15,278 nt of DNA from Chytridium lagenaria (GCA_025449115.1 JAHLKC010000315.1:1-15278); one strand, 5' to 3'; shown: positions 1-9,304, numbered from the stretch's first letter. Program-made: numbers and translations. The notes: generated by a model from the letters alone, not told the origin.

Positions 1-1203
1 TCAACAAAGGACTTTTCAATTTGCTCAAGCTCTTCCTTAAGAGTGGTTTGAACGATCTTGTATTGAGATTCCATTCGCTCCAATAGGGTGTCTATAGCCA
101 CATACTCATTAATTTCAGAAACTTGATAAAGGATAATTTAAAACAATTACCAATTTCCTCGGCTTGACGCTTAAGCTCTTTGACGTACTCATCATCTTTT
201 GATTTTAACTCGGTAATGTACTCGTTCATCAGTCTGTTTTTGCTGGTGATGAAGGCGTCGCATTCGTTTTTTTTCAATAAGGCCTAGTACACTGTAAATC
301 TACTGGCGGGGAAAAAGCAACCCGCTGTACCTCATTCAATTCATATGGGCCTTTAAGTTCCAACAGTTTATCCCACGCTCCAAGAACTTCCTCACGGATA
401 ACGTCCGACTTTGCCCCTCCTCATTTCGTTTCCTTTCCCAAATATCCACCTTTTTGCCTTCCTCAAACCGTCGAACAGTTTCGCGAGCCACAATACCGAC
501 TCGAACGTTTGGTAAGATCTGTGGTGGATTGCTTCACACATTAGAATATTGTTTCATTTATTCGCTCAATACTTTTGTTAATTCAATTCGCTTGCTGCTT
601 GCCGTGATCTGATATTTCGCTTTGCCAGTTTCTTTTGTTCAGGCTCGGCTTTGGGTTTTCTTCTTGCAGCATTTTCTAGAAACCAAGTATGAGAGAGTAA
701 GATAGGGTGGAATTGATAAACAGTGAAAGGCTCTGTATGGGCTGCCCCACCCCGTACATGGCCTTCTTCGTTCCGCTTAAAGCAGAATGAATATCTTACC
801 ATCAATTTTATCAGGCTTGATTGCAATCCTACTCGCCTCAATCCTCGCCTTTCTTAACCCAATCCTAGCCTCCCTAGAAGCGTCAGGAGCTAACCAGACG
901 TGTGCATGTCGGATGCAGGGCCACCACCATGCCCGATGCACCAGCAGATGGTCCGCCATTCGACGATACATGTCCGCCTGCCGCATCAGTAGGGAAAGAA
1001 CCTCTACCATGATTTGATGACGATTCTAATCCTCCATTCAGCACATCTGATCCAGGTCCATCGTTTACACCTGTGGATGGATCGGCAACACCACTGCTGC
1101 TCATGTCGATGCCATCCTCAGCCGTCTTCCCTCCTCCGCCGTCATTTCTGTACGGTAGATTGTCTGGAACGTGGTTCATATCGTCTGTGTCGGCAGTGGC
1201 CAT
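1..1203 (-). CDS. DRC1: Dynein regulatory complex subunit 1 (DRC1/CCDC164), 5' part, runs off the left edge
   Basis: DRC1 is a coiled-coil subunit of the nexin-dynein regulatory complex that links outer doublet microtubules in motile cilia. I read exons 1203-942, 889-800, 675-573, 518-331, 283-151 and 91-1 (open at the window edge), joined by GT-AG introns of 47 to 124 bases. The start is the first ATG, at 1203; a polar Gly/Ser/Asp-rich leader follows. Family-like stretches in order are REARIGLRKARIEASR, KRIELTK, NVRVGIVARETVRR, LKGPYELNEA, DEYVKELKRQAEEID and KEELEQIEKSF; the last three match the DRC1 coiled coil well. Two places need one extra base to keep the frame: exon 3 (near the A4 run at 633-636) and exon 4 (the G4 run, plus-strand C at 414-417). 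The leader exon and its GTGCAT donor are the least certain part. Family identity rests on remembered DRC1 sequence, not a search. Confidence 0.82.
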
Positions 1204-1770
1204 GCTTTGATGGAATGGTGGATGATTTGGTACTGTATGGGTGGGCGACCTTGTCAAACACTCGATATGAGACGCGACGATCTCCCTATTTTTATCAATT
1301 TCTATACATTAGCACAGGCGACGCTGAGAGCCACATAGCGACGACAGGCGTGGATGATGGAGGTGGATGACGGCTCATGAGGCTGGAACTGGGTGATTGT
1401 ATGAATTCGGATGGGGGTGTCAGCAAGTCCGGTCACGTTGTACCTTCAAAGTTGTCAGTGCACAATAAACGAGTTGGAGTCATTCATTTTCCTGTTGCAT
1501 CCAGCTCACATCCGCATCCGCATCATCTTTACGGTTGTCCGTTCGTTAAAAGTTGCTCATCTGCCGTAAGTTTTACCTACCGCAGGGCGCTTCACTCAGT
1601 AAATATATCCCTAAAACGAAACGTATAAAATACGTCAAGCTTGTGATAAGGTATGTACAGAAGAGCAGCAAAAGGGCTCCTTTTTGTCTCTCTGCATTTC
1701 AACAAATAATGACTCAACTGCAACGACCTCTTCTTTGGTCTCTAGTAAAACCTCTTTGTCAAAGACCGCC
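1204..1770. promoter_or_regulatory. Divergent intergenic region shared by DRC1 (minus) and the acyl-CoA synthetase (plus)
   Basis: About 570 bases separate the two divergent start codons, so both promoters should lie here. I see no clear TATA box or tRNA. There is a short triplet-like run (CCGCATCCGCAT) near 1511-1522. Open stretches in this region on either strand have no family resemblance and look like chance. The reading frame of the synthetase stays open upstream of 1771 back to a stop at 1612-1614, but it has no ATG there, so an unseen upstream exon carrying a targeting sequence cannot be excluded. Confidence 0.5.
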
Positions 1771-4700
1771 ATGTTGCTTCAAAAATCGCTGCATGCAGAT
1801 TCTATCAGCAACCCAGATGCATTCTGGGGGAAACAGGCAAAAGAAATCGTCTGGCACAAGCCGTACGTCAACGTCCTTGGAAAGGAGAACTATGATCCTA
1901 CTTGTCCGAGGTGGTTCGAGGGTGGGGAGGTAAGGAGTGATCGTTCCAAGCATCCGTATGCTTGTCCACTCAGTCGAATTTTATGCTTTCTCATCTGCTA
2001 AGTGATTTTATCGAGTTGCGGAACTTAGCGTGATTCCTTTTCCCATTCCAGATTTGTTAAATCCTTGCTGTTTATTAATGATACCGCATTAATTCTTCTT
2101 TATACCATTCCTATTTTACTATACTCAAAACAGCTCTCTGCATGTTACAATGCTGTAGATCGCCACGTTGCCGAAGGAAATGGCTCCCGTCCTGCCATCT
2201 ACTTTGACTCTCCATACATCAATACAAAAAAGACTATACCTATGCGGATCTGCAAGTCGAGGTCGAAGCGTTGGCGGCTGTTTTAAAGACATGTGGTGTC
2301 AAGAAAGGCGACACCGTCCTAATATACGTAAGTTTCTGCTGTCTTGTCGGTTCGAGTCTAGCGAGAGATACAATCAGGGCGAGCACTTCTATTATCTTTT
2401 TTACCTTGCCCGCAGTATCCTGTATCATTACCATTAAAATTAAGCTTCAATTTTGTGTGTACAGATGCCAATGATTCCTGAAGCTATCTACGGTATGCTT
2501 GCTACAGTCCGTCTTGGCGCCATCCATAGCGTTGTGTTTGGTGGCTTTGCAGCTCAAGAACTGTAGGATCTGATTACGCCACTCTTGCACAATACTTATC
2601 ATCCCTTAATTAGAGCCAAACGTATTGAAGACTGTAAGCCTAAAGTGATACTTTACGGTGCATGTGGGTTTGAGCCCAACAAGTTGATTCAATACAGGTT
2701 GGTACTTTACACACTTGAATTTGTGAATCTTCTTTCTTCACGCGCTGACCTACTTAAAACTAGACCTCTAATGATTGAGGCGTTGTCGTTATGCAAGCAT
2801 AAAGTTCCTCACAAGCTTGTTTTTGAGCGCGCGCAATGTCCCATCCAGATCGACGCGAAAATCGGAGAGATGTCATGGAACCACGCTGTTCAGAAGGCGA
2901 AAAATCGAGGAAGCCGAGTTGCTCCTGTTCCTATTTCGTCGAATGAGTAAGTTTCTCTTGTCGATTCGTTTACTTGCTCAACAATTGGAATCTATGAGAC
3001 TGATTTAGGTTGCAAAGCCCACTCTATCTTTTATACACATCAGGGTCTACGGGTACCCCAAAGGAGTCGTTCGTGAAGCCGGCGGATATATGGTTGCATT
3101 GAAATGGGCCATGTCGAATATCCATGGTATCAAGCCAGGAGACGTATTTTTCGCAGCAAGTGATGTTGGGTGAGCATATAAAGTTATCATTTTGCAACAC
3201 TTTTTCTTATCTAAGTTTATTAAAGATGGGTGTCGGTCATTCATACATTGTCTACGGCCCCTTTGTTCACGGATGCACGACCGTTCTGTAAGATTTTATC
3301 ACGTAACATAGTTTGACGAGTTTAGGTATGAGGGAAAGCCTGTATGCCGAATGTCGGCGCGGAGCCGTTTTGGAGACTCGTGCAAGAATATAAGATTAAC
3401 GGATTATACACAGCTCCAACGGCAATGCGCGCAATCAAGGTTTGAATTGCCAAATATACTATTTTAACATGATTTCAGAGGGAAGATCCTTACGGTCAAG
3501 TCATGAAGAAGTTTAACACTTCGTCTTACAGAACGTCTTCCTCGCAGGTACAACATCCATCATATACCTCAATATTTTTCCCTGTTGCATCCTAATATTT
3601 TATATTGAAAGGCGAACGCTGTGACCCCGAAACCGCCTCCCACTTCTCCTCTCTCCTCCGCATCCCCATCCGCGACAACTTCTGGCAGACCGAAACAGGA
3701 TGGCCCATCGCTGCACCCTGTGCGTTTGATTCTTTGAGCGCTGCAACACCCACCGTGCTTGGGAGCGCCGGACTGCCAGTGCCAGGATATGAGGTGCATG
3801 CGCTTGTGTTGGATCGGGCTGAGGTTGAAGGGGATGATACGAAGGGAAAGTGGTTGGAGGGTAAGCCGGGACAATTGGGACATTTGGTGGTAAAGTTGCC
3901 GTTGCCACCTGGATGCTGTGAGTTTTGGTTTATTATTATATTTGGCTTATGTGGCCTTCTTCCGTTGTTTCGTGTAATATAGTTACGACTCTATGGAATG
4001 ATAGGCCGCGATACTTGAAGAGGTATATTTCCACTTTCTTTCTCGTTTGTCTTAAGTCAATTCCTTTTTTTTTGGTACTAACGCCTTTCTTAAAGCTACT
4101 TTTCGACATACCGTAAGTCCGGAACTTTCACCCATGCATGTCAAACTTTGCATTAACGACCGCTTTAGCCGGGTACTTTGATTTAACAGATGCCGGTTTG
4201 ATCGGTAAGTAAATCTCAAACCTTTCCCTTCTCACCACTTTCCAGATAAAGACGGCAATATCCACATCATGGGTCGAACGGACGACGTCCTCAACATTGC
4301 CGGACACCGTCTTTCCGCAGGAGTGAGTTTCACCATTCATCCACTTTTACCTCCTATATCTCTGTTTACTCACACAATTCTGTGCGGTGTGTTTAGGGTA
4401 TGGAGGAAATCGTGGCATCTCACCCCTCCATCGCCGAATGCGCCGTTATTGGTGTCGCCGACCCCCTGAAAGGTTCCGTCCCGATTGGTTTCATCGTTCT
4501 CAAAAAGAACGTGCCATCATCCTCCCACGCCGCCATCTCCGCTGATTTGATCAACGCGATGCGAACAAAGGTAAAGCGATATCATCACTTCAACATGAAA
4601 CTAAATGAATGTGTTGAGATTGGACCCATTGCATGTTTCCATAAAGTCTACGTGGTCGAGCGACTCCCGAAAACACGATCAGGGAAGATTTTAAGGAAAA

Positions 4701-4810
4701 CGATGAGGAGTATCTGCGATGGGGAGAAATGGAGCGTGCCTGCGACAATTGAGGATGGGGAGGTGTTGAATGAGATTGAGAGAGTTGTTGGAAGAAAGGC
4801 CAAGCTTTGA
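1771..4810 (+). CDS. Short-chain acyl-CoA synthetase, ACSS3/propionyl-CoA synthetase type
   Basis: This enzyme adenylates a short-chain acid (probably propionate) and transfers it to CoA. Exons: 1771-1929, 2134-2327, 2465-2562, 2614-2697, 2764-2946, 3018-3169, 3226-3287, 3326-3439, 3479-3547, 3612-3917, 3983-4022, 4096-4112, 4169-4204, 4246-4322, 4397-4570 and 4619-4810; about 653 aa, near the family length. Motifs in order: [22 protein letters not shown], the AMP-binding loop [54 protein letters not shown] (the WPIA form favours ACSS3/PrpE over acetyl-CoA synthetase), [17 protein letters not shown], and [11 protein letters not shown] with the catalytic lysine. Five single-base gaps interrupt the frame, near 2226-2232, 3057-3064, 3230-3232, 3342-3344 and 3533-3535; exons 10-16 are clean. 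The exon 6 acceptor could instead be 9 bases upstream. The start at 1771 leaves no obvious mitochondrial presequence. Confidence 0.92.
4096..4112 (+). other. 17-base microexon of the acyl-CoA synthetase
   Basis: The 17 bases between an AAAG acceptor and a GTAAGT donor complete a split codon on each side and supply the family segment YFSTY between KRS and PGYFD. Without it the protein loses a conserved stretch and its frame. A 36-base exon (4169-4204, [12 protein letters not shown]) follows. Gene finders commonly skip exons this small. Confidence 0.85.
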
Positions 4811-4848
4811 GTTGACGCAAGTCTTGTTTATTACATATGAGTATCTTA

Positions 4849-4854
4849 AATAAA
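4849..4854 (+). terminator. AATAAA poly(A) signal of the acyl-CoA synthetase
   Basis: A canonical AATAAA lies about 40 bases after the TGA stop at 4808-4810, which is the usual spacing for a fungal 3' end. The TTTGTC and CTTTT-rich bases after it could be the downstream element. Confidence 0.55.
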
Positions 4855-5071
4855 CTTTGTCAACTCTTTTATACCTTAGTGGTTTCGAATGATTAAATGT
4901 TGAAGTTTGGTCAAATTCAATGGATTCGATAAGCTTATTTTAATTTTGAAGCTACAAGACGTCATTTACAGCTGCTTTTCACGATAGCGGCTTTGTTTGG
5001 GTGATAGGATAACCAAAAAACATCAAAAAATATTAAAAAAAGAAGGTCTTAACCAAAAGCAGGTATCCATC

Positions 5072-5116
5072 ACAAATAGCACAAATAGCACAAATAGCAC
5101 AAATAGCACAAATAGC
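5072..5116. repeat. Minisatellite, five perfect copies of ACAAATAGC
   Basis: Five exact tandem copies of a 9-base unit lie between the 3' ends of two convergent genes, followed by a broken sixth copy (ACAAAAGAG). The unit length is a multiple of three, and the tract is open in one frame as an Asn-Ser-Thr repeat, but no gene context supports translation. Confidence 0.95.
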
Positions 5117-5126
5117 ACAAAAGAGT

Positions 5127-5140
5127 GGGGGGGGGGGGGG
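5127..5140. repeat. Run of 14 G
   Basis: A run of 14 G starts 10 bases after the last full ACAAATAGC copy. It could form a G-quadruplex and is expected to vary in length. It lies in the space between the convergent synthetase and repeat-exon genes, which otherwise (4811-5315) holds only 3' flanking sequence. Confidence 0.95.
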
Positions 5141-5315
5141 TCGGGCGAGGAACTCAATCATGTTCCAACAATTAAATATATCATAAATTAAAGGGTGAGA
5201 TGCTGAAGCAACAAATAGTTCAAAAGTTTGAAACGTGAAGGTGTTGAAATAAGGTGCATCCGCCATCAACAAACTCAAACGTCCCATCCAAAATCCTTCT
5301 TATGCAAGCTCAAGT

Positions 5316-8300
5316 TCATCGTAGGATGGTGTGTGATGCCCTTCCAGACTTTTTGGACTTGGGCTTTTTAGGTGCGTGTTTGTTGGTGAGATTGGAGGAA
5401 ACTGCCGGCGCCGGGGGAAGCGTAGAGGTGAGAGACCTGGAAGCGTTCAATGTTGGGAGAACGACCGAGGTCGGCTTGGGGGTGGCCGTGGCGGCAGGAA
5501 CAGTGGCAGCTGACGCGTTGGCTGAGATACTAATGGACTGAACAGAAGCGGCGGGGAGGTCCTGACGGACCAACGGCTGCTTGGAACTGCGGTAACCTGT
5601 CCGCGGCTGCGAGGAAACTGACGTGGTTGCGTCGGCAAGAGCTCTGCGGAACAAAGGGTTTGTGGAGACCCGGCGGCGAGACCCGGTACCCGAAGGAGAT
5701 AACCCGGGGTCAGGGGTTGCGGGTGCCTGAGCGACAGGAACAGTCACAGTAGTGACGGCGATAGGAGCAGCGGCGGGAGAGACAGAGTCAACTCCGGGCA
5801 TATCATCCACCACAAGCTTGAGGGGCGCAGGAACGGGTGCTGTAACCATGACGGGCGCGAAATACGGCGCCGGGCCGTAGACTGGCAAGAGATTAGGAAG
5901 ACCGCGGACAGGAGCTGGCGTTATGTCGAGTCTGCGACGAATAACATTCTTCCACTGACGAGGGATGCTAATTTCGACCTTGCGCTCGACACTAACGACA
6001 GCACTGTCGTCAACACCTGTTGTAGACGGGATGGCAGGAGAACCGCTGACTTCAGACTCATTCGTAGAGGTCACGTCAACGGCAGAGTCAAACTCGATCA
6101 AGGGGGTCTTGACAACAGTATCGATCTTTGCGGTAGTGTGGTCAATGTCAACAACGGCGGAGGAGGTGTTCATGGAAGAAGTCCACCTGACGAGGAACTC
6201 CTTGAGGAACGATCGCTATATTATTAAGTTAAAGAAAAGTAATAGTTAGAAAGCAGGAAAAACGACGACAAAGTGTGGGTGAGCTAGAAAAAAAAGGCTC
6301 ACCTGGAGAGCAGAGGGCTCGGCCTCGCGAAACTCCTTGACGGGAGGCACCCTAACGAGGGCAAACCTGTCCGAGGCGGCGTAGGCGTCGAAAGCCATCT
6401 TGACAATAATAGCCTCATCAGCATAAGACTTCAAGACCGAAGAGAGAATAACGGTGTTGATAACCAACTGAGCGATGTCATCGATGACGGGGACACTTTG
6501 CAAAAGAGAGGCGTTGATGGACTTGTAAATCTCCCAGCGCTGTTAAGCATACGAATAAAAAAAGATTAGAGCGGTTACTACATAACGGAGTGTTTGATAA
6601 GAATAAAGACGCGACACGGAAGATATTTGGTTCAGGTCCAAAAAGACGGCCTACCTCAACATCAGAAAGCTTTTGCTCAACAGCCACCTTCTTGACAGCA
6701 GGCACCCTGATGAGGGCGAACCTGTCAGTGGTAACGTAGTCGGCAACGGCCATCTTCATGAGGATCCTGTCGTTAGCGAGGGCCTTGCAGCGAAGGGAGA
6801 AGACCATGTTGTCGATGAGAGACCCAACGACGGCGTCAATGACGAGAACCTTCTTTGCGATAACGGCCTTGGGAGCCTTGAAGAAGGCATGCGCGTAAAG
6901 AAGGATAAAAAAGGGCGGTTTAGAACGGGATGTAAAGAAATGGGATGTATGGCGTTGAGTGCAAAGAAGACGGAGGGGAGGAGAGGTCTAACTCAACACA
7001 ACAAGAAATGCTCACCTCAACATCAGAAAGCTTCTGCTCAACGGCCACCTTCTTGACGGGGAGGACCCTGACGAGGGCGAATCTGTCAGTGGTGACGTAG
7101 TCGGCAACGGCCATCTTCATGAGGATCCTGTCGTTAGCGAGGGCCTTGCAGCGAAGCGAGAAGACCATGTTGTCGATGAGAGACCCAACAACGTCGTCAA
7201 CAACGAGAACCTTGTTGGCGATGACGGCCTTGGGAACCTTGAAGCGCGTAGAGAAGAAATAAAAAGGACAGTTTAGAACGGGAGATAACCAAATGGGATA
7301 TATGACTGTAAGTGCAAAGAAGACGGAGGGGAGGAGAGCTTTGACTCAACATAAGAAGAGATGCATACCTCAACATCAGAAAGCTTCCGCTCAACGGCCA
7401 CCTTCTTGACGGGGAGGACCCTGACGAGGGCGAATCTGTCAGTAGCGACGTAGTCGGCAACGGCCATCTTCATGAGGATCCTGTCGTTAGCGAGGGCCTT
7501 GCAGCGAAGCGAGAAGACCATGTTGTCGATGAGCGACCCAACAACGGCGTCAATAACGAGAACCTTGTTTGCGATGACGGTCTTGGGAACCTGGAAAGAG
7601 GGCAAGCGCGTAAAGAAGAAGGAAAAAGGTCGGTTTAGAACGGGACATAAAGAAATGGGATGTATGACATTGAGTGCAAAGAAGACGGAGGGTAGGAGAG
7701 GTTTAACTCAACACAAAAAGAAATGCTCACCTCAACATCAGAAAGCTTCTGCTCAACGGCCACCTTCTTGACGGGGAGGACCCTGACGAGGGCAAACCTG
7801 TCAGTAGTGACATAGTCGGCAACGGCCATCTTCATGAGGATCCTGTCGTTAGCGAGGGCCTTGCAACGAAGGGAGAAGACCATGTTGTCGATGAGAGACC
7901 CAACGACGGCATCAATGAAGAGAACCTTGTTTGCGATGACTGCCTTGGAGACCTTGAAAACAGGCGAGCGCTGTAGTAACGAAGAATAATAAAAAAGGGT
8001 TAGCATGGGGATATATAGGATGTATGGCTTAGAGGCCAAAGAAGACGGAGGGAAGAGAGGTGGCTCAGCCAAACAAGAACAAAGGATGCTTACCTCAATG
8101 TCAATGAAGATGGTCACCTTCTTGACAGGGGAAACCCTGATGAGGGCGAGCCTGTCAAGCGCAAGCCTGTTGGGAGCCGTGAGAGTACAGGTGAGCTTGA
8201 CAAGGATGAGAATCCTGAAGATGATCGAAAAAGCTATGGCGTTTAAGAGCAAGACGGCAAACGAGTCGGTAGCGAGAGGATTCTTGTTAGAAACCTCCGG

Positions 8301-8507
8301 GGCGATCACAGTGACCGGGACCAGACCGACGTTGATGGGAGCAGTTCTTTTCACCCAAGCTCTCCATGAAGGTGCACATGGAGGTCTCGAGAAAAGAGCA
8401 GCTGTACCCAGCATCTTGTTGTCGACATACTGTTTGATGAATAAAAGCAATAAAGGGAGAAAGATGAGGACGGGCGTTAATGCGTGAATGCAAGAGATGG
8501 AGTGCAA
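5316..8507 (-). CDS. Unrecognised protein built from tandem 74-residue exon repeats with a Pro/Ser/Thr-rich tail
   Basis: I do not recognise this gene. Minus-strand exons: 8507-8094, 7952-7731, 7590-7369, 7237-7016, 6876-6655, 6539-6303 and 6215-5316, all joined in phase 0, about 812 aa. The ATG at 8507 opens with a strongly hydrophobic stretch (LTPVLIFLPLLLLFI), like a signal or membrane anchor. Next come a diverged repeat, four near-identical 74-residue repeats (core NMVFSLRCKALANDRILMKM then DRFALVRV) and a more diverged copy that aligns without gaps (VIDDIAQLVINTVIL, KMAFDAYAASDRFALVRV). The last 299 residues are rich in Pro, Ala, Ser, Thr and Val and end in a basic tail (KHAPKKPKSKKSGR). 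The sequence before exon 2 also looks like an intron end (CATCAAACAG, 8430 side), so the start may instead lie in 8594-9034. Strand choice rests on consistent GT-AG borders and an unbroken frame over seven exons. Confidence 0.65.
6303..8429 (-). repeat. Tandem exon-intron array, period about 360 bases
   Basis: Exon ends on the minus strand fall at 8094, 7731, 7369, 7016, 6655 and 6303, so the spacing is 363, 362, 353, 361 and 352 bases. Four exons (7952-7731, 7590-7369, 7237-7016, 6876-6655) are each exactly 222 bases and nearly identical; between the first two I count about eight silent and five amino-acid changes. The introns are also copies: those at 7953-8093, 7591-7730, 7238-7368 and 6877-7015 share a block around CCTCCGTCTTCTTTG. 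The outer exons (8094-8429 and 6303-6539) are diverged members. This is recent in-place duplication of a whole exon-plus-intron unit. Confidence 0.92.
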
Positions 8508-8593
8508 GAGATGGGTGGGGAAAGCGCCAGAAGACGTCGGGTAGAGAATGGATTCAATGGTGGGGGCACAGGAGAGGGAACTTGTCTAATTAC

Positions 8594-9034
8594 CATGTTC
8601 TCGGCTGGTCGGCTTGCTTGATTTGATTGGCCGGGAGATCCTGCTTGACCTGACAGGTGGTGCCATGATCGAAGGATGCTTGCACGTGGAGTTGAGGAGG
8701 CGATGACGAAAGGTGCGAGGGATGAGGATGCGGATGCGGATGGGTGAGGAAAGGAGGAGTGAGGGGTCGAAACCATTGGGAATTTTGAGAGAGAGCGACT
8801 GTATTGAGGAGGACAAGAGAGGCTGTTGGATTGAGCATATTGGCAAGAAAGGGTAGTGGTTGGGAGCATGAAAGGCACTGTTTGCTCTCTGCGTCGTCGT
8901 CGTGGCTGCGTGCAGCCTCCAAGGAGACATGCTAACAGCTGCGAAGGCATGATGTGTGCAGAGAGTGAAGGTGTGCTAAGGGCGTGTTCAAAAGCAACAA
9001 GGTAATTTCTAAATGGGATGGATACGGGGGGCAT
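8594..9034 (-). other. Possible first exon (or 5' leader) of the repeat-exon gene
   Basis: An open minus-strand stretch from an ATG at 9034 reaches a possible donor (CATG followed by GTAATT, 8594/8593) and would join the exon ending at 8429 in phase 0, adding 147 residues. The peptide is low complexity (Ser, Pro, His, Arg) and two other frames across the same bases are also open, one of them with a His-Pro run, so coding is unproven. The alternative is an untranslated leader, with translation starting at 8507. Confidence 0.3.
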
Positions 9035-9063
9035 TAGGCCACTTTAACGAACGTGATAAAATA

Positions 9064-9128
9064 GGGGGAAATCAGGCTATTTATACTCTGCGAGACAGAT
9101 TTGGGGGGGGGAATTAAGCTATTTATAC
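9064..9128. repeat. Two imperfect copies of a G-run plus CTATTTATAC motif
   Basis: GGGGGAAATCAGGCTATTTATAC at 9064-9086 recurs, with changes, at 9103-9128, where a run of nine G is followed by AATTAAGCTATTTATAC. The copies are about 42 bases apart. The shared TATTTATAC could be promoter-like for either strand, but nothing ties it to a gene. Confidence 0.75.
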
Positions 9129-9149
9129 GTGAAAATTTGATCATCCTCA

Positions 9150-9203
9150 TATTATTATTATTAAAAGGCGCTTACTACCTATTAGTAGTATGTAATAATA
9201 ATA
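9150..9203. repeat. Interrupted palindrome (TATTATTATTA ... TACTAC-GTAGTA ... TAATAATAATA)
   Basis: Nested inverted repeats share one centre: TACTAC (9173-9178) with GTAGTA (9185-9190) around a 6-base loop, and an outer TAT/ATA repeat pair (about 9150-9163 with 9193-9203). The left side carries extra bases (AAAGGCGC). It could form a hairpin or cruciform, or be the remnant of a small inverted-repeat element; no target-site duplication was identified. Confidence 0.7.
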
Positions 9204-9304
9204 GCTGTGGGGCGGATGTTTCCTCCTGAAAAGGCGATGTTTCCGCTCGATGCAAAACAATAAAAATATTCATCTGGAAAAATAATAACAAACAAACTGA
9301 AATT

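Noticed and set aside
521..572. In-frame TAA and extra frame shifts in DRC1
   Set aside because: A 54-base GT-AG intron (572-519) ending CCACAG removes the stop and restores the frame, so these are not defects.
883..1257. DRC1 leader frame extending past 942 to a stop near 883, with the start placed at 1257
   Set aside because: The codon at 1257 is TTG, not ATG. The family-like sequence PDASREARIGLRK is in another frame, reached by an intron at 890-941.
2341..2370. GGTTCGAGTC resembling a tRNA T-loop
   Set aside because: The flanking bases do not pair as a T-stem, and no acceptor, D or anticodon arms are found. It lies in an intron.
2563..2613. Premature TAG after FGGFAAQEL in the synthetase
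   Set aside because: It is the start of a 51-base intron (GTAGGA ... ATTAG); splicing gives [13 protein letters not shown] in frame.
1..4810. DRC1 and the synthetase as plain pseudogenes
   Set aside because: Conserved motifs and catalytic residues are intact, splice sites are good, and every defect has the same sign with no missense at key residues or stops within conserved exons.
5965..6249. 94-codon plus-strand frame
   Set aside because: It is antisense to the Pro/Ser/Thr-rich last exon, whose minus frame runs unbroken for 299 codons from the splice acceptor.
6673..7771. Plus-strand open frames of about 100 to 127 codons that recur across the repeat array
   Set aside because: They recur only because the DNA is duplicated. 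They run across the minus-strand splice sites, and no start or splice structure supports them.
8005..8487. 160-codon plus-strand open frame
   Set aside because: It is antisense to the exon at 8094-8429 and its flanking introns. The minus strand has matching splice borders and repeat homology; the plus frame has neither.
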